From the NCBI GenBank assembly GCA_024752435.1, contig CP103023.1, forward strand, positions 496,001-560,000: DNA of 64,000 nucleotides, in the 5' to 3' direction. A program made the translations under genes and the position numbers. Of the stretch, positions 36,884-47,057 are shown in pieces. This DNA is from Allantophomopsis cytisporea. Its lineage: Eukaryota > Ascomycota > Leotiomycetes > Phacidiales > Phacidiaceae. Position 1 is the stretch's first letter. Every line of letters starts with the position of its first letter. The notes beneath the pieces are model-generated. The model ran no database searches, had not been told where the DNA came from, and saw only the letters and a list, made by a program, of their open reading frames with translations.

Positions 36884-38670
36884 TCAATTCAACAAGACTT
36901 TGCATCCTTCAGCACTTGTAACCACAATTGTGAGGACTTGCTTTTCTTCACCAGGAGGAACAACAGATGTCCCCGATGGTAATCTGAGCTCAGGGAATGT
37001 CTGTATGATCCGGACTATCACATAAGAGGCTTCTACCAATGTAAATTCCTCTGCGTGATTTGTTAGCCAAAGTACAATCACAGGCCTGTCGAGGTGGAAA
37101 CCTACTGCCAAGGCAAACTCTTGGGTCACCATGGAAAGGCATGTAGCCCCAACCAATGTTTTGTAACTCTGGTCCAAGCCATCTTTCAGGACGGAAGCTA
37201 TCTGCATCTTCTCCACACAAGCTTTTGAGTCTGTGCATATGGTAGACTGAATAACCAACTCCTGTACCTTTGTGTATTAGTACTGGCGATTTACCATCGG
37301 GACCTCCTCCGCTTGGAATGAATGCTCTCTTTGATGCTACTCGGATGTTGAACGGTAGTTGTGGATAGAGTCATTGAGCTAGGTGAAACAGAAACGATGA
37401 GCGCCTACTTAAAGTAGTTAACTAGAAGTAGATGTGCTCACTTTCTTTGATAACACATCTGAGATATCTCATTCTGTTGATGTGTGCGCGAGTCAACTTA
37501 TCAGCCCTTCCCGCGATAGTCAATATTTCATCACGAAGTCGTTTCAAAATTTCAGGGTGCCGAACAAGTAGAAAGAATGCCCATGACATCAGACAAGCGG
37601 TTTTATCTCTTCCTGCAATTAGCACATGGACTAATTGATCTCTTACCAATGCTGGGTCTTTCAAGTCCTTATAAAGATCGATGATGAACGCATGCTTTTC
37701 CAGTGCTGCGTCTTCACCGTTGACCTTCCGGTCTTCAATAGCAAGGTTCACAAAATGAGCAGCATATTTTTCGATAATATCGCATGCCACTTTGAATTTA
37801 GCAGGCTTCCATAACCATTCGAAATCAGCAAGGCGTAGCCTGACTGCGCTGATATAGCTGGTATAATCAAAAGCTCTCTCAAAAGTATCCTTTTCTTCTC
37901 CAGGCAAAGCATATACTGGTTCTCCAAAAATATGCGCTGTCGTAGTGGCCAGTGTAAAGCGGTAAAAGAACGGCTGCAAGTCGATCAAGCCGTTTTCTGA
38001 CCGAAGTCGCGAGATCATTACTTCCACATGTTCATCGAAAGCTGTGAGATCCTGACTGTGAATTCGTACAAATTGGTAGCGAAGCAATTCTCTCGAATGA
38101 TTCCAAGGGCGGCCGTCTTGCGTGAAAATACCTTTCCCAAGCATAGGAATGAGTCCAGGTCGTCGGGATCCAAGACACCAATCTAATAAGTCATAAGATA
38201 AAAGATCTGTAGGCTGAGATATTAGGTACCTTCATATCTCGTTGAAAGTATTGATTCTATATTCTTCGGATCTGCGGTCAGATAGCCCTGACTTCACAAT
38301 AGTTTGAACGTCATGTTAGGCCCGATCTCGTTGAAGAACTGGGACTGAAATCATAGTATGCGCTGGTCTGGAAGCGCATCATATTTTCGTTTGAGTATAT
38401 CGAGTGCTAAAGGCCACTTGTAAGGTATCCAAGTTTCCATAGGCAAACAACCACGTTCGCTACCAAATTCTTTGTCGTTCTGCCATGATGAGAGAGTTGA
38501 GTTGAAAAGTAGCAAGCTAGGAAACTCACAGCATATTTGCGCCAGCCTTGCAACAGACGATATAAAAGAAAGCCAATCACAAGCAATGTGCTTAATGTGC
38601 GTATGTTGAACTCGCCATAGTCTGTTGTGTTGCTTTCGAGAACGTTCCACAGCCGTCGTAACAACCTCAT
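36884..38670 (-). pseudogene. Cytochrome P450 (CYP52-clan-like), broken by three in-frame stops
   Basis: Intact relatives are ER-anchored monooxygenases, often hydroxylating alkanes, fatty acids or related lipids. The reading goes through exons 38670-38530, 38479-38230, 38182-37442, 37378-37106 and 37050-36884, all with GT...AG introns and consistent phase. Recognisable parts are an N-terminal membrane helix (LSTLLVIGFLLYRLL), KYDALPDQRIL, QFFNEIGPNMTFKLL, GIFTQDGRPWNHSRELLR, the I-helix AGRDKTACLMSWAFFL, FRPERW and the haem loop FHGDPRVCLGKEF. Within this otherwise clean frame there are TGA codons at 38353-38351 (between QRIL and FQSQ), 38296-38294 (after TFKLL) and 37373-37371 (at the Arg of the ExxR motif, just before LYPQLP). 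The haem loop also has Asp where Gly is nearly invariant. Family assignment within the clan is a guess. It is head-to-head with a broken ABC transporter. Confidence 0.88.
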
Positions 38671-39419
38671 AACGGAAGCAATAAAGGAATTGATAAATTG
38701 TGTGAAGGAAGAGCGAGGTAGGAATGACAGATTATATCGGCATAGTAACAATGTAAGGAGTCCCGAATGCAGCACGGCTACCGCCAAGCAAACAACACTA
38801 GGTAATCAATCATATTCACTGATTCGATTCTTTATAGTAATAATCGAATAAACTTTTATGCGTATATACTCTACTTAGCCTTTGATAGTCGGACAGCTCT
38901 TGATAATTGTAGATAGATTCCTGAGGTGTGACTTCAAATAGCCGCGCAGCTCTCAGTATTTTACTACTCTCTCACTTCACATCCCAGCAAGCCACCATAT
39001 TCACCCACATCATTTGTTGTATTGAAAGATATTGTTTTGGGTTTCTTATTCCGGCTAGTCATATTTTTTAATCAGCTTAATTTATGACAATCCTGGGCGT
39101 TCACCTCAAAAGAAAGCCCCACGTCGGCGGTTATTTACACCGTTGCTTACATGTTTGAGTCACATCGTATGAAAGAGCTGCATCATGTTGGAGACTGTTT
39201 GCCCGATAATAATCAGATTTGCTGATGGTCGCAATGCATAAGTATCATAGGGCATCTTCGAACTCTTAGCATCAACAAATACTACCCATAGAAATGCAAT
39301 TGTCATTTATTTGTCAACCGTAACTCTTTACTTCATCTAGAGAGAAGAGAGACACTCTCTTTCATCTCTTGAGAAGGCTTGGAGACTCTCAGCACTTCAT
39401 TATACTACCACAACAATAA
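38671..39419. promoter_or_regulatory. Divergent spacer between P450 and ABC pseudogenes
   Basis: About 750 bp between two start codons pointing away from each other. This layout usually means a shared promoter for co-regulated genes. The sequence is AT-rich, with no motif I can name. Confidence 0.4.
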
Positions 39420-42400
39420 TGTCGCTCCTCACCTCTCACTCTAACCAGCTAATGCCGCGCCTCGAAAACGTGACTCTTTGTCAAGATGGACAATTCGGCT
39501 TTGTACCGTCTAATTGCAGAGGAGGCTTTGACTTCACGCTACTCTTCGAACAAAGTCTTCTATCTATTGCTCCGGGCACACTGCTGCTACTCGTTGGCGT
39601 AGGACGCATCAGCTGGCTGTGGGGCAAGCGGCGGGTTGACGGGACCCAGAGTTGGGGTACTGAAAAGTTGGTATGTAGTCAGATATCACCAGCTGGACTG
39701 CAATAACCGATCAAAAGTACTGATGCGTTGATGCGTGCAGCCTGCTATTACGGCATTTGGAGCACTGCAACAGGCTCAGTTGGTGCTGTGGGCGCAGAGC
39801 AAAGAGATGGGCGTTGCGATTGCGGCTGCTGCCGTGGGAATTATAGATGCAGTAGCGTTGGCAGCGTTGAGTTATCTAGAGCATGAAAAGAGTATGAGAC
39901 CGAGTACCGTTATTGGCTTATATCTGTTCTTCTCGTCGGTTTTCGATGTGGCGCAGTGTCGGACGCTGTGGCTTACGTCTGCGTCCCAGGCGCTAAAGGG
40001 ACTTTTTACTGCTAGTATGGCCTTGAAGGTAATAATTTTGGTGATGGAGATGAGGGAGAGGCGGCTTGGAGGGAAGGTCAGCCCGGAGGAAACAAGTGGT
40101 GTATTTAATAGGGGCGTGTTTTGGTGACTCAATGGGCTGCTGAAGATGGGCTTTGGCCATATACTTGATGTGGAGAACTTGTACGATGTAGAAAGTGAAC
40201 TGCGCTCGGAGAAGCTGTTAATGGGTGTTCAAAGAAAGTGGATGGAGAGTAAGTACTGTATGTGTACTCTGGGCTGCGATGCGCTGACTGTTGTAGGAAC
40301 GAATGATGAGAAACATGCACTCTTGAAAGCTGTGGCCTCCAGCCTCAAGTGGCCTTTCCTGACTGGCATATTTCCTCGCATTCTTTTGATGGGATTCACG
40401 TTTGGACAGCCTTTTCTCATTACAAGGCTCATTGCTTTTGTGAGTCCAACAGATGATGACCATAAAAATATTGGGTATGGACTTATTGGTGCCACCGCAT
40501 TAATATATATCGGAATCGCTGTATGGCAAAGTCCCCCTTTACACTTCGTCATATCTATGCTAGTGTCCTAACTCAACAATAGATATCCACCGGCTCTTAC
40601 AAGCACAAAACGTACAGAGGCATCACTATGCTCCGAGGAAGTCTTGCTTGCATGATATACACCAAACTACTTTCAGTTAATTCCATAGTTGCCGCAAAGG
40701 ATGGCTCCAATGCGCTGACTCTGATGAGTACTGATGTTGAGCGGATTTGCACAGCGTTTGAGGAAATTCAAGAAACATGGGCATGTCCTACTCAAGTCGC
40801 TATTAGTATCTGGCTTCTTGAGCGCCAACTTGGTGCTGCATATTTCGCACCAGCAGTATTGACACTGATTTGTACTCTGCTTTCGCTACAGATTTCAAAG
40901 TCGATGGGCCCGTCTCAGAAAGTCTGGGTCAAAGCTGTACAGGAAAGAGTAGCAGCTACATCCGCTATCCTGTCCAACATGAAGGAGGTCAAGCTGTTGG
41001 GTCTTTCTAGAAGATGGGAGTCTGAAATCCAGGCTTTACAATTCATGAGGTTAATACTTCGAAACGGTTCAGGAAGGCAGTTGTTTGGTCGAACGTTAAC
41101 TGTGAATTTCCTCCCGGATCATGCCACTGTTATGCAGATACTAACCCATTTATATAGCAAATCTACCTGCTGTCGTCGCTCCAGTAGTTACCTTTGGAGT
41201 CTTCATACTGTTATCTAAGCGATCTGGAGACGGACTAGATGTTGCAAAGGCTTTTGCAAGTTTATCAATCATCACTCTGGTAATGAACCCATTAGCAAAA
41301 TCCCTCTCAGTTATACCAAGACTTTCGGCGGCCTTGGGTTGCTTCGAGCGTATTCAGGATTTCTTGCACACGATCGGGAAGACCACAGGCTTCCCTATAG
41401 TACGTCACTCAGTAAGGTGCCAGGAGATCATGGGGTTGTGGATCGGAATTCGGATGTTGACATTGAATTGCCACGATTGCCTCTTCAGAAGTCCCCTAGA
41501 GCCAGCCTGACCGGAGGTGAAGACCTTGTTCACATAGAAGCTGGTAGCTTTGGTGTCAAGGAAGGAGAAATGCCACTTATTCAAAACCTAAGTCTTAGGA
41601 TTCAGAGATCGTCTCTTACCATGATTATTGGCAAGGTGGGTTCGGGAAAATCAACATTATTGAAAGCATTATTAGGAGAGTTACACTGCTCGTCAGGATT
41701 TGTGTACAATGCTGCAACGTCGATAGGTTACTGCGATCAACAGTCGTGGCTGACCAACGGCACGCTTCGTCGGAACATTGTTGGAGAAGCGATACTTGAC
41801 GATATTTGGTATCAAATCGTCCTTCATGCTTGTGCGTTGAATCAAGACATTGAAAACTTTCCACATGGCGACGAATCAATCATCGGCAGTAAAGGCCTAA
41901 CCCTGAGTGGCGGTCAGAAGCAGCGCGTAGCCCTAGCGCGCGCTTTATATGCACGACGAGACCTCCTCATCGTAGACAATGTTCTGAGTGGACTGGATTG
42001 GACTACTGAGGATATTGTGTGGGAAAGAGTCTTTGGTCCCGAAGGACTACTGAGGAAACATGCTGTAACAGTTGCCCTTGCAACGCATGCTGTTCGGCAT
42101 CTTCGCGCTGCTGATAATATTGTCGTTCTCTCAGAAGAAGGCAAAATTGCTGAGCAAGGCAATTTTACTCACCTAGATCTCCAAGCTGGCTATGTACGCA
42201 GTCTGCTGTTGGAGGAAGAGAAGGCGGTGATTAAGACGCAGGAAACTGCACCAAAGAAGAAGATGAAGTTTCATATGGCCGTGCAAGAGAGAGAGGATGG
42301 AAAGGATGATCTCCTGCATAAGACAGGTGATACCTCGATGTACCTGTATTATGCAAAATCGGTGGGTTGGGTATATTGCGCTGTTTTGATGGCTATAGAG

Positions 42401-44180
42401 ACAGTTTGGGCATTCTCTGAAGGGTTTCCCCGTAAGTGTCATGATTCCTGGTAGTTCAAGTCAGATGTCAATTGGTCCTTTGGCTAAATCACATATTAGA
42501 AACATGGCTCGAATGGTGGGCCGAAGCCGGATCATCTCATTCAGGTACCAAAACAGGCATGTACTTCGGAGTCTACGCCTTTCTCGCTGGTATTTCTATG
42601 ATTATGATATTTACTGGTGTCTGGTACGTAGCCTTACGTTCTTTTGTTTGACTCTGAGAATGGCACTAAATTTCTCAAGGTTCATGTTTGTAGTCATCGT
42701 TCCAAAATCAGCCGCAAACCTACACAAGACCTTGACTGCAGTCACCATGCATGCCCCTCTTTCATTCTTTGTGGCCACAGACACCGGCATCACAATCAAT
42801 AGATTCAGCCAGGACATGTCTCTTGTCGATATGGCGCTTCCAACTGCAGTTTTCACAACAAGTTTTAGCGTGCTCGTTGCCATTGCAAGTGCTGCCTTTA
42901 TCATAGCAGCGTCGCCATATATTGCTGCTGCCATCCCGGCCATACTTCTTTTCCTGTACTTTCTGCAGATGTTCTACTTACGGATCTCGCGTCAGTTGCG
43001 ACACATGGATCTCGAAGCTAAATCACCCCTATATACTCATTTCATGGAAACGGCGTCGGGCCTCATTACCATCCGCGCCTTTGACTGGACAGCGGACTTT
43101 CAAGGCACGAACCTTAGATTATTGGATACCTCACAGAAGCCCTTCTATCTACTGTATTGTGTTCAAAGGTAGCTAAACATAGTGCTTGACATGTTCGTAG
43201 CCGGCCTAGCAGTATTATTGGTAGCAGTAGCGATAGAGCTGCGGGGCAACACAAGTACTAGAGCGCTGGGTGTTGCACTAATAAGTATTCTAAGCGTCAA
43301 CGAAGTCCTATCTGTTCTTGTCACTTCTTAGACTTCTCTGGAGACCTGTCTGGGGGCTATTGCACGAGTGAAGAAATTCGAGATCGAGACACCGCAGGAG
43401 ATCACGTCAACAAGCCTTCAGGAGATCCCTGAGTCGTGGCCCTTTAGTGGCCACATTGAATTAAAGGATGTCTCTGTTTCATACACTGATGATACAACGA
43501 CTGTTCTGCGCGACCTGTCGCTCAATATCGAAAGCGGAAAGAAATTCGCGATTTGTGGGAGGACGGGGAGCGGGAAGTCCTCACTTCTCTTGACTTTGTT
43601 CCGTCTCCTGGAATTACAGGCGGGCACTATTACTATCGACGGGCTTGACATATCCACCCTTGACCAAGAGAACCTTCGCTCCCACTTGATAATTATTCCA
43701 CAAGACCCAGTCATCTTCCCAGGCTCTCTTCGTTTAAACGTTGCACCACAGCTTCCGAACGCGGACACTTCCCGCGACGAGGATATCAAGACTGCACTTC
43801 AGAAGGTCGGCCTCCTTGAATCTCTTCCTTCACCAAATGATCTTGATGTGGATATGGCATCTATCTCACTCTCGCATGGCCAAAAGCAGCTGCTTTGCTT
43901 GGTACGAGCTATTCTGAGAAAGGAGATGAGTTCTGTGCTCGTGCTGGATGAGGCTACGAGTAATGTTGATCAACATACTGATGAGTTGATGCAAAAATTA
44001 ATTCGAGACGAGTTCAAGAGGCATACTATTATAGCTGTGGCGCATAAGTTGCATACGGTTATGGACTTCGATGCCTCGGTGGTGCTTGATGAGGGTAAAA
44101 TTGTGGAGATGGGTGAACCAGTTGCGCTGAAAAATAAAGAAGCCGGGGCTTTCGGAACTTTGTGGGATAGTCAAGTATAA
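39420..44180 (+). pseudogene. ABCC (MRP-type) transporter, broken by three stops and two frameshifts
   Basis: Intact relatives are full-size ATP-driven exporters of drugs, conjugates or metabolites. Exons read as 39420-39670, 39741-40248, 40297-40520, 40583-41101, 41158-42431, 42500-42623 and 42680-44180. The order is N-terminal membrane domain, first transmembrane block (ITMLRGSLACMIY), NBD1 with Walker A GKVGSGKSTLL and signature LTLSGGQKQR, second transmembrane block (DTGITINRFSQDMSLVDMA), and NBD2 with Walker A GRTGSGKSSLL, signature LSHGQKQ and Walker B VLVLDEATSNVD. Lesions are TGA at 40125-40127 (W of FWWLN), TAG at 43170-43172 (W after CVQR), TAG at 43329-43331 (W after LVTS), a frame change near 41040-41050 before HEVNTSKRF, and another near 41365-41372 before AHDREDHR. 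Both frame changes look like loss of one base. Walker B of NBD1 reads LLIVDNVLSG, with Asn where Asp is usual. Confidence 0.9.
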
Positions 44181-44417
44181 AGTTAAACCTTGATGTATTG
44201 AAGCATTAGAAATGAATCAAGTCCATCTATTCTAATTTTAATGTAACACATCTTATCACGAGGTCACTGCTTATATGAGCCATCAAGCTTCAAATTCTGA
44301 GATGAGGTTGGTATGAATACAACAATCGGCAATGCCGCCAAACAAAGACTTGCCCATTCCATAGTTTATACATTTTGATATACAAGTCGTACCGTTCCAC
44401 CGGCTATCACTACCAAC

Positions 44418-44999
44418 CTACAAGGCTGGCTTACCCTGCTGAGCCTGAGCCTCAGCCGATCCTGGTGCCAAAAGCTGCGAAAAAAAAAAAGAATTAGCCT
44501 CATGTACACTGCAAGACTAAAGCAGCATTGGAATGGGAGAACATACTTGACCACCAACCTCTCTCATCTTCATCTCTCTCTCCATCTCTACCATCTGCTG
44601 CTCCTCCGCGAACGCCAAAGCCCACGGCACACCCAAAAGAAGTGCGCTTGTGCTCAAGACCCACAAGCTCTTGCCACTGAAGACAAGTCCGCTCTGGATC
44701 CACGATGTAGTGGTGGCGACCTTGGAGCTGATTGACGAGCGCACCGTCGGCGGGATGATATCTTTCAGCGCGAGCAGTCGGTCCGCGAAGGTCTCTTCGA
44801 GGTCTGGGACGTCCTCCTCATCGCTGCTGATTTCGGAGTCTATGATTTGATTGTTAGTTCGATTTTTCGTGCCTAGGATTGGCCGTGGATGAAGGGCGAT
44901 GAGCATACCTGTCTCCGTGTAGTAGTCTTCTTCGTTGTCGGATGGTCCTGCCTGCTTGGACTCGAATGCCTCGTCTTCGACTTCTACGAGCTCAACCAT
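44418..44999 (-). CDS. TOM22: Mitochondrial import receptor subunit Tom22
   Basis: This central receptor of the outer-membrane TOM complex binds presequences and links Tom20 to the Tom40 pore. Three exons, 44999-44909, 44839-44547 and 44474-44418, total 441 bases and give 146 residues, the usual size. The N-terminus is strongly acidic (MVELVEVEDEAFES, SDNEEDYYTETDSEISSDEED), as expected for the cytosolic presequence-binding domain. ADRLLALKDIIPP and the transmembrane stretch WVLSTSALLLGVPWALAFA follow, then EEQQMVEMEREMKMREVGGQ. The last small exon adds LLAPGSAEAQAQQGKPAL. The open frame extends upstream but only from a TTG, so the ATG at 44999 is taken as start. The last intron ends with a long T tract on the coding strand. 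The gene is divergent from the ADF-H gene. Confidence 0.95.
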
Positions 45000-47057
45000 T
45001 TTGATGATATGTGATGGGTTGTGTGGGGAAGGTGATGGGAATTGGTAGTGGCTGTGAGAAGAATTTGTGGTTGGGGCTTTCTTGGTGGCTGTTGGATTCT
45101 GCAAGCTGTGAGGAGCAATGATGTCGATTTACATTTTTGCCCGCGCGCTTATGATTGGCGACTAATTGCGGCCGCATCGGATGCGTTACACAGTCAGCCT
45201 CGTGGTATCGTGATCACAACATTCCTTGGACAAACGTCTATCTGTGGCTGGCGAATCATCCCGCTCAAGTCTCTGAAGACTGTTATACACTCTAGAAGAA
45301 TAAGGTCTGTGATGCACGTATTGTTTCGGAATGCCCATGGTGGCCAAGAGGGAATGAAGGCAGACGTAACCCGTCATTAGGGTGTATCGTTGTCAGTTAT
45401 CTCGATTATTATAACATACCTAGGTGCTGAGCTATTTCTCTTGTCGGAATACATCTGGGTTCAATGATCTACTGCGGAGGTATCCATAGCAATTCAACTT
45501 CATTTTGCCTTCAAGTTCTTAGAGAAGGTTGGACCAGGACACTTTAAGCCTTCGGGAGCATCCACACTCAGCCTTGCGCTTGCAATGAAGCTAGGGGTTA
45601 AATACACAACAGTTGAAAGAGGATAAAAGTTGTTGGCTGGATGGAATCTTGCTACTGTAAGGGAGGCAAAGAATCTACGCTCACCATCACCAGCACTTGA
45701 ATGACCATGGAATCACGTGGTGTTCATAAGCTGCTCTTTTGCTAATGGTCACAGAGATCCGAGCTTTGTATTATCCTAGGCACAGGCACACAGGCATGGA
45801 GCAAGGAGCATGGGGCAGTCATAGTACGGTCCAAGCGGGAGGGGTGGTCCGATGGTGAAGGGGCGGAAGGGATTGGGAGATTTGTGCCCAATACAAAGCC
45901 TCCTGTCGCTCTCCTTTTGTTACCAATTGTGTATGATGTGCAACGATACGGGCCATTATTATGACATGCGCGTGAGGGTTGAGAACATACAATGGTGCTA
46001 CAACATGTACAGCGTGAACATGATGATACTAGATGAGATGGCACCTGTCAAGTGCTGATGCAGTGAAGCGCTCAGGAAACAAATCTGGATGTATATGCGC
46101 AGTGTCTGCATCCAGATAACATGAAATGTACCGAGCAGACTACAGCTCATCCTCATCCTCATCCTCATCCTCTACCGATGTAAAGAGATACATTACATAC
46201 CGTAAATACTCTCAAATCAATCCAAAATTGGACATCGATGTTCGATGTTCGATGTTCGTCTCTCTACTCAGGAGTGGGTGTTGAGTACACCAGAGATACT
46301 CACTCACTCACTCACTCACTCTATTAGCACATATTGACACCACAGAACAATGAAAGGATATTAATGTCACACAAATAACCCTCCGTATATACACCACGAG
46401 CACCACCAGCACTACTGGTATATTGATGTCTTATTAGTAAGGACATGGATCGCCGACTTCTATTTTGCGATTGGAAGCAGTGAGACGTTCCAAGTCTTCT
46501 TTCCAAGTCTTCTTTCTAAGTCTTTTCTAAGTCTCTTCCAAGTCCCTTCTAATCCTTTCCTAAGTCTTGGGGGAGGCGCGTGAAGAGCCACAGCGGCACG
46601 GATGGCTGGATAGAGCTCCCCCCGAAAGGAAGCCCCTCAGTGCTCCCCTCCCCTCCGCTAACCTCCGCCGACCCACGCTAGGGCCCTGCAGCATTCATTT
46701 TCCCAGCACAGCACCAAAATACCAAAGCACCAGCGTCAGTCCTGCAGGCATCCGGTACTGAGAGACACCACTCCATTTTGTCGCACTCTCCACCCTTCGT
46801 GTCGCTCGTTTTGCCCTCATATCGCATACTTACATACCTACCGTCGATAAACCCCAAAGGAAAGAATAAAATTTTAGAAATCAGCTCTTCACGAGATCTC
46901 ATCAAATCTTCAATCGCGCCTTATGCCGAACCCATGTTAAGGCCCTCAGCCTTACCCCCTGAAAGTGATCGCCAACCTTCATGAGCATATCGAAAAACCC
47001 GTCGCATACACCCGATTGCACGATTGATCTCATGCGGCTCTGACCGAGTTCACCAAC
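45000..47057. promoter_or_regulatory. Divergent intergenic region between TOM22 and the ADF-H gene
   Basis: About 2 kb containing both promoters. Visible repeats are CCTCAT units near 46150-46172, GTTCGAT units near 46240-46260, a (CACT)n run near 46301-46321, and the AAGTCTTTTC-type array at 46488-46569. No gene was recognised. Confidence 0.45.
46488..46569. repeat. Degenerate tandem array of TTCCAAGTCTTCT-like units
   Basis: About seven imperfect copies of an 11-14-base pyrimidine-rich unit containing AAGTC. It lies some 500 bp upstream of the ADF-H gene start, on the promoter side. Confidence 0.75.

Noticed and set aside
38407..38787. Longer N-terminus for the P450 starting at 38787
   Set aside because: That codon is TTG, not ATG; the ATG at 38670 gives the normal short lead before the membrane helix.
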